The notes under the pieces were generated by a model. That model worked only from the letters and a program-made list of their open reading frames with translations. It made no database searches and was not told where the DNA came from. Shown piece by piece: positions 34,996 to 48,389 of a stretch of DNA of 64,000 bases (its first letter is position 1; every line of letters starts with the position of its first letter). This DNA comes from Carnegiea gigantea (lineage: Eukaryota > Streptophyta > Magnoliopsida > Caryophyllales > Cactaceae). The translations under genes and the position numbers were made by a program. The stretch covers positions 1,215,501 through 1,279,500 of the forward strand of contig JAKOGI010000082.1 of NCBI GenBank assembly GCA_029747015.1. Direction: 5' to 3'.

Positions 34996-37241
34996 CTAGA
35001 CTTCATCTGTACTTAAACCTAAACAACGTGATAACATTCTGCTATGAACTAACACAAAGGAACTACAGTCTGTTCTATGCTCAAAAACAGGACTTTCACA
35101 TCTTCGTCCACCACTTCTATCACAATACACATAATGGTGTCTTCTAATGTGTGGGTACCCCAGATGTGCATAATTCGAGGGATCAAAAACCGGGTACTTG
35201 TGGCCCGAACTTCGATGAATCCTAATGCAACTCTGGATCACTCTGACCTCCTCCTCTAGCTGCTCTGTGATGGCCCTGAACTGTTGGAGTATGTTGTCAG
35301 AAGGGCTCAGGTGTCGGTGTCGGTGTCGGGTTGGGGTTGATGAGGCTTTGGCTTTCTGATCTGCATTGTATGTGCGATTGCTGATGCATTCACGGCATAG
35401 GTTTGTCCACCTCTCCAAGTGGAAAGAAGTTCTTCTGGCTTCATCTGAGAGACATTTGTATGCCTGCATATTTGAATATATAATACCCCCCCAAAAAGGA
35501 GAAAAGAAGTGGTTTAGAATTTGATGTTACAGTATTTATATCTGGATGTAATTGTAACTTGCTGCCTTTTGGTAAAAAGATAAGTAGAGGCAAATGGGTT
35601 CCAACTTTCTAGGTTTCAAAAAAAAAACAAGAAAGAAAAGGGGTTTGAATAAAAAGGGTTGATATTCTTTTCAAATAAAGGAGTTGTTTCTAGCTGTTGC
35701 TAACAAGGTCCAGGACACATTGATACTTCCTGGAATCCTATTAGTACATATCAAACTAATCAAAGTGATTATGAAATATTAGGTCAAATATTTGAATGCA
35801 CATTCTGGTAACAAATTTACAGTTCATCTAGATCTTTTCATAAGATCAGTCTCTTCTTTGAAAGATCGTACGAGTAAATTTTCTTGTGTAAAGTGACCTT
35901 ATTCAAAAAAAATCGATAATTAAATTGCCATTTAGTTCATTTTGATAAGTGGCTACGTGAATGAGCCATGTGTGGCACTTCTAATTCCTAAACTCACCTA
36001 TGAGTCTCAGTTTTCAACATACTTATCTTAAAAACTACCCATTTTTTATTTATACTTTTTACTCTGTACCTTAAAATTTTTTTAAAAAGTCTCTAATTTT
36101 GTGAATATTTCTTTATTTTAACATTTACTAAGCTCATTAATTAGATGAAGATACTGATAAGTGCACCCAACGGGTAAAAAACACTCACTAAGAACAACAT
36201 CATGAACCCCAAGGGAGGAGGACTTGATGAATCAAAAAGTCATCAAATTAGTTTTTGTAAGAAACAACTCTCATCCCTTCTTAAATCAGGACAACACATC
36301 CTTTTAATAATCTCAAAAATATGACCACCAATACAAATCAGAATCAATGCTTCTTTCTAACTTTTCTTTCCTTGTATCTCTAGTCCATGGATTCAAAATG
36401 TGGCCGATCTGTAACGAAACGACCGTATCGGAAATGTTTTTGAGTTGGCCGAACCGCATTTTTCGCATTAGAGCGATTTTCCCATATCGCGACCGAAATC
36501 GCATTTTGAATTCTTGATCCTTACTAATTTGAACTCTTCATTGCACTTTGATGAGTGATGCTTTCTCATACATAGACACTAGCACGCACATATGACACTT
36601 CGAGACTCCAATTTGTGGGTTTGGCCGAATTAAAATGACCCTAAAAAGAGGCTCTCAATGCCTTTCAAAAATTGGTGAAACTAGTTCGTGAAATGAGGGG
36701 GGGGGGGGATGATTAGAGAGAGAAATACCTGAGAAATGAGCCTGAAGGCAAACTGAGCCTTGGGATGTTTGTTCTTGTCTGGATGAAGCAGCAAAGCTAA
36801 TACATTAGACACACGGGCCAAACAAAGCCCATTATCATGAAAACATAAATTTGACATAAAAATTCAAGATTATCTTCTCTTTTATCATTACAAAGAAGAT
36901 AATATTTCTTTACCAAACTCATAGTATTGCTTCCTAATCGTGTCGATGCTTGCATCTTCTTCCACCTACAATAGAAAGCGAAAACAACACCCAGTATAAA
37001 TCCCGACATTATTAGGGTTGATCATCAAGAAATGGATCTATGAAATTCAGAAAAATCCTCCCAAAAAAAAAAAAGAAGAAATGCTTACCCGAAGGATCAA
37101 ATACCAATCAATGAAGGGGGATTGAAGAGGATTATTATCTGTATGAATGCAAGGGAAATGGGCATTTTGGTAGATGTTACAAGTCTCAATGGCTGAGTGA
37201 GATTTCACATCATGTGGTTGTTGTTGTTTCACTCTCTTCAT
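34996..37241 (-). CDS. J-domain (DnaJ-like) protein
   Basis: Four exons on the minus strand, 37089-37241, 36914-36965, 36729-36796 and 34996-35463, encode 246 aa. The J domain spans about residues 45-105: it starts DWYLILRVEEDASIDTIRKQ, has the diagnostic HPD in LLLHPDKNKHPKAQFAF, and ends with LISQAYKCLSDEARR. The HPD tripeptide is what stimulates Hsp70 ATPase, so this is expected to be an Hsp70 co-chaperone. It has no Gly/Phe region, no Cys-rich zinc domain and no transmembrane segment, so it is a type III J protein. The C-terminal 140 residues (Arg/His-rich RHRHRH, then a Tyr/His/Arg-rich tail) match nothing I recognise. All three introns keep the frame. The exact subfamily and partner are unknown. 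Confidence 0.88.
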
Positions 37242-40200
37242 TTTGGTGACAAGATGGGGCAGTTTTTACAAATGGAGATGAATGAGTAAATTTAGAGAGA
37301 AGAGAGGACAGAGAAAGAGACATGGAGGTTGGAGCGGTTAAGAAAAAGGAGGGAGAGGGTTTGAATACCATTTGGATTTTTGAGATTTAGTTGGTGGGAA
37401 AATAGTAGTAACCAGTGATGCTTCACCTTTGTTTTATTATTATTATTTTTTTATTTTTAACAGAAACTACAAATTTTTTGAATGGTATCCTCTTGAGGAA
37501 GCTTATTTTAGTTGTCATTGTCACATCAACTTATATTTTACTTATTACACGACATATAAACCATCTCACAAAATCACAATACAAAACTTACTGTAAGACA
37601 ATCTCACTCAAACTTACTGTAAGACGACATTACACGCCCATGTCCAATACTTGATCTATGTACTTAAAATAAGATAGACGTAGCAAAAAGAGGGTTACAT
37701 GTGAAACGAACAGGTGCTAAGAACTATGTCCCTCAACCTGAAGAACTCAGGAGAATACAATGGGAGATCAAGATTTGATCTTTTTGGTAATTTCAGTCCT
37801 GGGAGCATTCAAGCACATCCATTACCCACCATTCATAACTGCTTCGAGTAAATTTGGATCTCCCAAGATGTACCTATGAGTTCAGAGTCGTGCAATTTCT
37901 GTTCTACATACATTACATAAAAGAGATGAATCATGAAACTCTGTATTATCTAATCATCACAAAACAACAGAACAACCAACAATGTGTATCTACTGAAGAA
38001 GGATCTTGAGAGATATAAATGCAAACAGTTTTACTTCTCAATATGCAGAGGCAGAGCCAGTTTCCGAGAGGAAATCATATAACAGAGGGAATTCCAAGGG
38101 GCTTAGCCCATCTATAGCCAACATTGCAAATTCATGTCTGCTTGTGATGTACATTGGAGTCACTTTCCAGGCTCCGGAATAAGCTCAAATTCTTTCATGC
38201 AATGATTGGCCACGGCTTGTGACCGTGCCAACCCCGGGGTTGCTCCAGCTGACGGCCAGACTCGCACTCTTGATACCACAATCGTTTCTGCTTCCTCTGC
38301 GCATAACATATGCAATTTTTGCCAAAATCTTGAACATGCACCATATAAATAGCATAGTTTATTTGTGGCTCGCCCCCTCCTCTTCCCTTAGGCTGGGGGA
38401 CTGCTAGCGAAACTGTGGGCAAAAAAATGAGAGCTGATGCTGCAAGTCAGACTTGAAGTCCACAGCCAGTTGGCCTGCTCTGCCATTTCTTCATTAACAG
38501 CAGTTGTAGCGAGGACTGCCCCAGAATCATCAACACCAGTTGTAGCAAGGACTGCCCCAGAATCATCAACACCAACACTGTTAAGAGTGCACCTTGAAAT
38601 TAATGACTTCATTGTCAAGACAAGTCAGAAATTCTTAAACCGCACCTGAGAACTCATTATTGAAAATAAACAATCAATCCGGTGCAGTTTAGCTACTCAT
38701 TCCCCCCACACCGATAATCTTTGGTGCTCCAAACTGGATGATGGTGAGTTGAACATGCAAAGCATAGAAAGCTAATTTCTGCTCCCCCTCCCCCCTTGCC
38801 AGGGGTCACCATATGAAGGCTTCCATAATGTGAGAGGGCATGACCGGATGAGTGAACACTAAGGGGATTTGAGAGTGCTGAGATTTTCCAAATAGCTGCA
38901 TAAATGCACAAATTTCTCCATTGCGCATCGCTACATAACCTTCTCCAGGCCTCATGACAGTTGCATCTACATTCTCTATCGAAGAATTTATCCAAATAGA
39001 AGCAAAATTCCTGGGATGAATCTCAATCAACGTGTGCAGTCAATGTATCATACTTACATCTCTAGGGGTGCCCAAGCACTAACAAAGTAAAAAGTGGAAC
39101 ACCTGTCTCATAATTGCCAAAGCTGTTGTACCAGTACCATTGTGAAATGATCAATTCTAGGATGCTACTCCAGCCCTTGGTCGAGGATGGCACAATTCAT
39201 CAATTATTTGTCTCCACATATGAAACTGCTGGCCATATGTATTCAATTGATTCAATTCCACATAATGATCAAGGACAAATGAATATACGGCAATTGGTCC
39301 CCTTCAATTGTGCGGTAATAAAGTTCACAGGAACTTGCTGATCCATTGGGATGATTCGTCAATCCATCAAAATTTCCGCAAAAAAGATCATGTTATATTG
39401 ACACCTAAACTCCAGCATCAAGACAAAAGTAACTGTCTCCACACCATCAAGCAACTTGATTAAACCCCCTTGCCCCTTTTGGGGGAAAACTGATGCATTA
39501 CTTATGCATCTTCTAATTGTTGCACCAAGCATATCTCGTGATAAGTTGATTATTTCCTGCTTCTTTTGCCAAGAATTCAGCAGGTTCCTTGCCCTTATCA
39601 TTCTCCATGTTCCCCTCAGACAATGAGGAAAAATGCACCATGGTCCTGCAAACCAATTATCAACAAATCAAATATCATTAGATTTAACTTGCATGCTCTA
39701 GATGGCAACCTGCTGGAAAAGGATCCATACTGAGAAAAAGGCACACAATGAAGGGTCGATAAAGGCACAAAGCTATTAGCTCTTACCTATATATGGTCAC
39801 CCACAAAAAAGATGCTTTTCCTCTGGAAGATTTTGGTGAGACAATTTGAATTAGCCATTAGAGGTAAGAGTTTCCTTGCTAAGTTCAGGAAACTAAATTT
39901 CACAATTTAAGTTCAAAGTACATAAATAGTTACAGGGATCGCTATATAACCCCGCAATCCCCAGTCCGGGAACAAGCGACCCAGAGCCTGATTAAACTAG
40001 ATTTGTCGAATAAGTAGTGATCCGCATTCTAGACTAAGCTATCCAGGAAGCATTCTTGCTAACTATACATAACTACCATGAAAAATGCAAGTGACAACTA
40101 CGGCTAGTTATGGTTTAAACAAACCCATTTTCTGCTTCTTTATGAAGAATGGTATGTCAAGTGGTACTTATCTATGGTTAATTGAGACTGATAACATGCA

Positions 40201-41043
40201 GCAATGAGACTCCGACAAAGTAAACCGCAAAGTGACCTCATCTACTGTCATCCTTAAAGGCAACCATGGCAATGTGTCCATTCTCGAGTAAATGGTTGCA
40301 TATCAGCATTGGATGACGGACAAGGATGGGGAGTTTGCGTCACAGACAATTTTGGATGTTACTAGACCAGCCAAACCAATCATGCATGTCAAGCGTTTTT
40401 GGTCACATAACAACTACTAGGCAAGTGTGTGGGGCAAAACCGGAAGGCAATTAAAAGATGTAAATCTAAGGTTAAATGTTCAGTCAAACTGAATGTAGTG
40501 TCCAGGATGACCTTTCTTATTTTTTAAAATAAATGTGAAGGTTCGAAAGCACTTTCATTGCATAATGGAAACACATATAGCACAGGAATCCCTATACAAT
40601 ATTATAAAAATAATAAGTTTAGCATCCAAATGTGAGCCTTCTTTCCACTTAAATGAATCCAACAATTACTGCTGTATATTGCTGGAGTTAAATGTAAACA
40701 AAATGGCTCAAAAAGGCCAGCTGTTCCTAACAAAGCTGCACTTCGGGAAGTCAGGCAACATGGACTCCAAGTATTGTAAAAGCTGCTCACTTGATTACAT
40801 AAATTGATGGAAAAAATAGCAAATGGTGCTAATTACTCAAAAAAGCTAGTTAAATAGTGAAGTAAATGGGTTTTTTTGGGGGGGGGGGGGGCCATTGGCT
40901 CATACAGCTGCATTCGAGAAAGTCATAGTGGACCTCTCTCATTTCAGGTTATGACATGATGATAAACAAAATAAAGAATAATGTTTACCATCTAATTCAA
41001 AGTAAAGCAATGTGCCAACTGCCATGGTGGGTAACATAATAAG
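37242..41043. other. Long region without an assigned gene, between the J-domain and PPR genes
   Basis: Several open frames of 60-100 codons occur on the minus strand (38806-39030, 39359-39601, 38388-38618) and there is a plausible splice acceptor near 39643. I recognise no domain in any of them. The region lies downstream of the PPR stop, so part may be its 3' UTR with introns, or the remains of a pseudogene. A 36-bp minisatellite lies at 38502-38573 and a T7G13 run near 40871-40890. Confidence 0.4.
38502..38573. repeat. Two-copy 36-bp tandem repeat
   Basis: 38502-38537 and 38538-38573 are the same 36-mer (starting AGTTGTAGC, ending TCATCAACACC) with one G/A mismatch. The period is a multiple of three, so a minus-strand frame across it repeats the 12-residue unit GVDDSGAVLATT. 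Confidence 0.9.
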
Positions 41044-42754
41044 TTACCAATAATCTCCACAGGTACAGCTTCCATCCCGAAACCTATGATATCTGTTCAC
41101 ATCTCTGACAATAATCTCCCTTTCCAAAACACTGCTGAAGTACTTAAAAGCCTCATGACAATCCCTACAAATTCTTAGATTCTTCAGAATCCTAAGAGGC
41201 TTCCCAGCAGGCACTGCTAACACCCCAAATGCCAAAGCTAACTTTTCACTATGATATGAAAGCGCCTCCCTTTTGTCCCCTTCCTCTACATCATGCAACA
41301 TCTCACTCCACTTTGGTATATAACCCAACTTACCAATCTCCTCCATGAGTTCTGCAAGCTTCGCGTAAATCTCCTCTATCTGCTCATGCTCGTTGTCCCC
41401 AGACAAGAATACATGTACTTCTCCTTGCACCTCAAGCCAACTCCTACCACCTTCCTTTTTCACTCTCACATTATTCATCATCTTCTGATTTCTGCAGCTT
41501 CACTCCACCTTCCTGAAGCTGAAAATGTATTAGCAGCAATAACATATGCAGAGTCATCATATGGGTCAAGCTCCAAAAGCGCTTGCTCATTCTCCAAGCA
41601 ATGTCGGCAGCACCATGAGCTGCACTTGCTGACAATAAAACCCGCCAAAGGCCTGCATCTGGCTTGCCTGGCATTGCCATTGCTATCCTTTCTGCCTCAT
41701 CTAACCTTCCAGCTCTTCCCAACGCACCCACTAAACATGTATAGTGCTCTAGTGAGGGTTTTATATTATAATCTACTCTCATTCGATTGATCCACTGTTC
41801 AGTCTCATCCGCCAAGCCTGCATTATACAATGAAGTCATGACAGCTAAGAAGCTGAATTCATCAGGAACAAGTCCTCGTGATTCAGCTAAACGAAACAGC
41901 TCAAGAACTGCACTTTTATCTCCCTGTTGAGCATAAGAGGCCATCAACGCATTCCAACCCACTATATTCATATCGGACAGTGACTCATCAAACACCCTCC
42001 TAGCCTCCAAGACCATTCCACATTTCCCATAAGCAGAAACCAATCCAGTGCTCACATAGACAGCTCGGACGAGCCCTGTCACAACCCCATGAGCATGAAT
42101 CATCCTACATTGTTCCAAAACAGCAAGCTCAGCCCCAGCAATCAAAGCGCCAGAAACACTATACACTGTAGATCCCACATTTTCAGACACCATCTTAGCA
42201 AAAAATCCCAAAGCATCAAGGGGGCGCGAGTTCTGGGACAACCCAACAACCATAGACGAGTAACAAACCTCATCTCTCTGCGGCATTTCGTCGAACACCT
42301 TGTGGGCATGATCAGGAAGCCTACATTTGGCATAAAAATGAATCAGGGCAGATGCGCAAAAGGGCTGGGATGCTAGATCATTCTTCAAGGAGTAACAATG
42401 AACCTGTTGTCCAAAAGAAACAAGTTGAAGTGAAGCACAAGTCTTAAGAAGACAAGCTAAAGTACGCTGATTGGGGCGAGTTGGGTGGCGAAGCATAGAG
42501 ATGAAATGGAGGAGAGAGAGTGGAGAATTGGGGTTGCCGGAGATGAGGGCAGTCCATGACACCACGTTCGGTGATGGGATTCGCCGGAAAACGGCGACGG
42601 CGTCGGAAAAGCAGTTGGAATTGGAGTAGAAGGTGATGAGTTTGTTGAGCAATGGAAGAGAATGCTCCGACTCCCTATTCGATGTTTTGATTATGTGAGC
42701 GTGCATACTGCGCGGGTCTTCGGAGTTTGGTGGTGTTGTCACAAAGTCGCCCAT
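41044..42754 (-). CDS. DYW-class pentatricopeptide repeat protein, with two apparent frameshifts
   Basis: A single-exon PLS-class PPR gene. From the first ATG (42752-42754) the frame gives repeats such as NKLITFYSNSNCFSDAVAVF, ASALIHFYAKC and TGLVSAYGKCG, then the E region (KPSLEHYTCLVGALGRAGRL, LWRVLLSASAAHG). The C-terminal part has the E+ region and a DYW domain: HSEKLALAFG (the HxE zinc/catalytic motif), CRDCHEA (CxxCH) and the final CTCGDYW. DYW proteins act in organelles in C-to-U RNA editing. The frame breaks twice, once in CCAAAA near 41573-41579 and again near 41479-41492. Each break is one base short of the expected frame, and the 30-odd residues between them sit in a third frame. 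All family motifs survive, so this is either a recently broken gene or two base-calling errors. No clear transit peptide is visible. The target site is unknown. Confidence 0.85.
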
Positions 42755-43131
42755 CCTTGGCAAATTGGATTACCATGTGTGCCGAAGGGCTTTATATTTG
42801 TTGTTCAAGCATTGTATCCAAGCCCAAGTTTTGCACTTACGTATCGTAATCGAAAGTGTTATCGATGAGTTACATCTCCCATTAAGATAGTAGTGACCTA
42901 TAAATTATTTATTTGCTGTCATATATTTATCTATGAGAAAGAGAATAATCAATAAGTTTTAAACCTATACAGCTCAAATAAAAGATACGACAATGTTACA
43001 TATCGAAGGAAGACAGATAAAAAGGGAGAGTTAACAATCGCCCTTTATCCAAACACTTTGTAACATAAATCACATCATCAACTTTACATATCGTTTCGTA
43101 CTGCCCAAAAAAAAAGAAAAAAGCCTTATAC

Positions 43132-43540
43132 ATATCATTTTATAATTAGTCGAAAGTATAAATAACACCCTTACTTTCATGTACTATTTATTTTATAATT
43201 GGTTGAACCTGTAAGTACCACCCTTGTTTCTTTTGAGTTATCAGGAATAAGAGAGGCTGCAAGTTGCTTTAAGAAGCACCAAGCTAGGATGAGTAACAAA
43301 CTATGCCGATTTATTCTAAGGGAGGAGAAAAAGAGACAAAACGGTCACAATGGGCATGTTAAAGAGAGCCGCAAGGGTACTCTTGCATAACGTCCCCCCA
43401 GTTTACATTCCTTCTCCCCCTCACCGCTGCCCTTCCAAATTGACAATGACAAAAAGCGCATTCAGCATAATCTGATCAACCTTTGTCAACAATTTCTGCT
43501 GAATCATTCCACTACCTGCTTTCTCAGCACAGAAGAGTTC
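43132..43540. repeat. Segmental repeat, copy 1
   Basis: This segment, downstream of RPS9, matches 52861-53520 in the same orientation. Shared blocks include GAGGCTGCAAGTTGCTTT, GAGACAAAACxGTCAC, TTCCTTCTCCCCCT, CTTCCAAATTGA and ATCTGATCAACCTTTGTxAA. It is not coding as far as I can see. Confidence 0.8.
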
Positions 43541-43899
43541 CTCAATTCATCCCCCTCCCAGTTGCAAGGCAATAGAAGGCCAGAACACTGTTGTGAAACG
43601 AGATCTCATTCTCCACATAATACAATTTTGCCCACATCACGTAGATTGCAAAGAGAAGTGACAAAAATCTTCCACTCATTGAAGGCTCTGAGAAGCAGAG
43701 TAAACATCATAATTCATCCACTGAAACAAAACAACATGCTGTTTCTACACCAAACACTGCTGTCCGAACACTTTCAACTCACCAGAAAACACCTAAAATT
43801 TCTTTAGGATAATATAAGCAGAACTAAACCAGTCAACCTGACATATAAAATTGGAATATCTGATGGAGACGTCGGCCCCATAGTCGAGGACTTCATACT

Positions 43900-46224
<2,325 letters not shown>

Positions 46225-46250
46225 GTTTGCTCACCGTCGGTGAGCTCTCT

Positions 46251-46305
46251 CTCCCTCCCCCTCTCTCTCTCTCTCTCTCACACGCACACACATACACACA
46301 CACAG
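46251..46305. repeat. CT/CA microsatellite in the RPS9 leader
   Basis: CTCTCTCT followed by CACACGCACACACATACACA, about 30-80 bp upstream of the RPS9 start codon (on the opposite strand GT/GA). Confidence 0.9.
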
Positions 46306-46316
46306 AGAACTGCTGA

Positions 46317-46446
46317 CTAGGGTTTGAGGGAGAAATCTATGCTCATTTTCCGATTCTGAAAAACCCTAGTTATGCTGTGGGCGGTTTGGGTTTGATGGAG
46401 TGAGCCGCTTTGGGTTTGAGTTTTGTGTTCTTATGTTTTGAGCCCA
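46317..46446 (-). promoter_or_regulatory. RPS9 promoter elements: telo-boxes and site II
   Basis: The minus strand has AAACCCTAG at 46317-46325, and the same word on the opposite strand at 46361-46369. TGGGCT (a site II-type TCP-binding word) lies at 46441-46446. Telo-box plus site II is the standard pairing in plant ribosomal protein promoters. It lies 95-220 bp before the start codon. Confidence 0.65.
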
Positions 46447-47712
46447 AAGCTAAAAATGCACCATTTTTTAGGTGACGAGTTTTGCATAATTGGCAAAATA
46501 AAAATATATGATTAAGAGAACTTTATTCTTTATAGATCAACCGTAATTGAACTTTAGTTAAATAAAAATTAGAGAATCAAAAGATCGTGAAATGATGGGA
46601 TAAATTTTATTCAAATTAACCTTTACAATTTCTTCAACAACATAATTTTAAACTTGGGTATCCATAGGTAAAGTGTTATGTAGTGCTAGCAAAAATCCGT
46701 ACAACCCAATTATTCAATTTGTGTGATTCGGAGCAAATGGGATCCAATCACAAAATCTATATCCAAATTTAATCTTCAGATAATCGGTCATATCCAAGTT
46801 GAGATCCGGGTTCACGTTTGGATCTCATATTCGAGTCCAAGTTGTCCTAATTTTTGGAACGATTCAGGTTTAAACAATTGAATTTAGGTATTAATTCAGT
46901 TTGAATTTTCCTAAATCTTCAATCAAATGTTCAGACAGTCAATTCAAACATCAAAAAATTTGAGTATGAGCCCGATCATATGCATATAATTCCAGTTAAA
47001 TTTTCAAAAGATAAAATCACAAATTCAAACTATCGAATTTGGACATCGACCATTCGGGCTCCGGTCCAGTGAAAATGTCCAAATATGCAATTAGGATAGG
47101 TCTGCCCATAGTTTTTTGTCAAAATATCCAATTTTTTCCAAATCCGAATTTACCTATATCTAAATTTTTGCTGGCGGTATTATTATGTACTAATTGTTTA
47201 TCTAGTTGGGAAATTAATAACTAATAATCTCAAAATTCATGCAGAAGTACAACATAATTTCTCACGAACAACAAAGTTGTTTGAATAGATTATCAATAAA
47301 TTAGGACTTTGAGCTCAATTTAGCAATTATCCAAATATAAAAATCCTTAATTTTCATCTTAGTAGAAAGATGAGAAAATTAGTGAAAGACAATTGGGAAA
47401 ATCGATATGGTAAATAAAACAAATTATAGAAGAGTATCTATAATTATGGAAGACCCATTTATATATAGGATTTAGAAAATTGAAAATTGCAAACTTTGAA
47501 GTCATAATTTTGATCAGTCAAGATTTTCAACATATCGAATATAGGCAAATAACTAAAACTAAGAAAAATACCTTTTACTATAAATAAATATTTTAAAGGA
47601 GACTTTTTCCTATAGAAATATGCCTTTTCCCTGTAAAGGATTAAAGACCCTAATATGGAGGCTATAGGCTAGATGTACGGTCACCTTTAAAAGACCCCCA
47701 ATAACACGAGTT
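46447..47712. other. Intergenic region, no gene seen
   Basis: AT-rich sequence upstream of the RPS9 promoter. It has repeated words such as AATTCAAAC/AAATTTGA and ATCCAAAT between 46.7 and 47.2 kb but no supported gene or mobile element. Confidence 0.5.
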
Positions 47713-47928
47713 ATGTCCTGTTCTTTTCGTTGATCAATTTTAAAATACTCTTATTAATTTTAACTCATTTTAATTTATTTTAATTCACTTTAACCTACTT
47801 TAACTCATTTTTACTATTTTAACTAAGTTTAATTTATCATATAAAAAAGAAATCAACTTATTTCAAACTACCCCAACCTATTTCTCTTTTTTACCAACTA
47901 TAATTTACCTACTAAAAGAACATGCCTT
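47713..47928. mobile_element. MITE of the TGTTCTTTT family, copy 1
   Basis: The inverted ends are GTCCTGTTCTTTTCGTTG on the left and GGCATGTTCTTTTAGTAG read from the right. The interior is a run of 9-12-base words of the form TTTTAACTCA, TTTTAATTTA, CTTTAACCTA. Related to 52944-53202. No clear target duplication found. Confidence 0.55.
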
Positions 47929-48011
47929 TACTTTGTAAAAGTAGTACAGGTAGGAATAGTCATGAACACCACCTTTGCCACAACAAGAAAGTAATTTGCA
48001 AATTGCATCGA

Positions 48012-48182
48012 ATTTTTTTTTTTTTGGGGTATTGGATTCTCTATTTTACTGAAATTGAGTAGTTATTGACTCAATAAAGAATAGAGTTCTCATATTATAA
48101 ATTTTTTCATTCACAACATTCGAACCTAAGACTTTGTTTAAGGAAAATAAGTGTCAAACCACTTATGGTAACATGTGTTGGT
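48012..48182 (-). mobile_element. tRNA-derived SINE, copy A
   Basis: A 171-bp element with a 12-bp exact target duplication AAATTGCATCGA (48000-48011 and 48183-48194). On the minus strand it has an A-box-like TACCATAAGTGGTTTGACAC, a B box GGTTCGAAT about 30 bases on, and a terminal poly-A (poly-T in plus orientation). Confidence 0.85.
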
Positions 48183-48389
48183 AAATTGCATCGAGCAAGA
48201 GAAAGAAAGGGATTTCCCCCTTCTATTATGTTCTTTACATAAATTATTATCTCTTTGCTATTTTTTCAACGCAAGTCACCTTTGTTTTAAAGCCTATTGT
48301 CCAATTTTATGAAAGGCAGTAGATTTGCAAATGTTCACTCAACTCATACATGATGTTTTTGAAATTGAATTTATTTTTTCTTATAAATA

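Noticed and set aside
36386..36515. Possible small MITE with ATTCAAAATG inverted ends
   Set aside because: The arms are short and degenerate and no target duplication was found.
42755..42763. Start of the PPR protein three codons further upstream
   Set aside because: That position is TTG, not ATG. The first ATG in frame is at 42752-42754.
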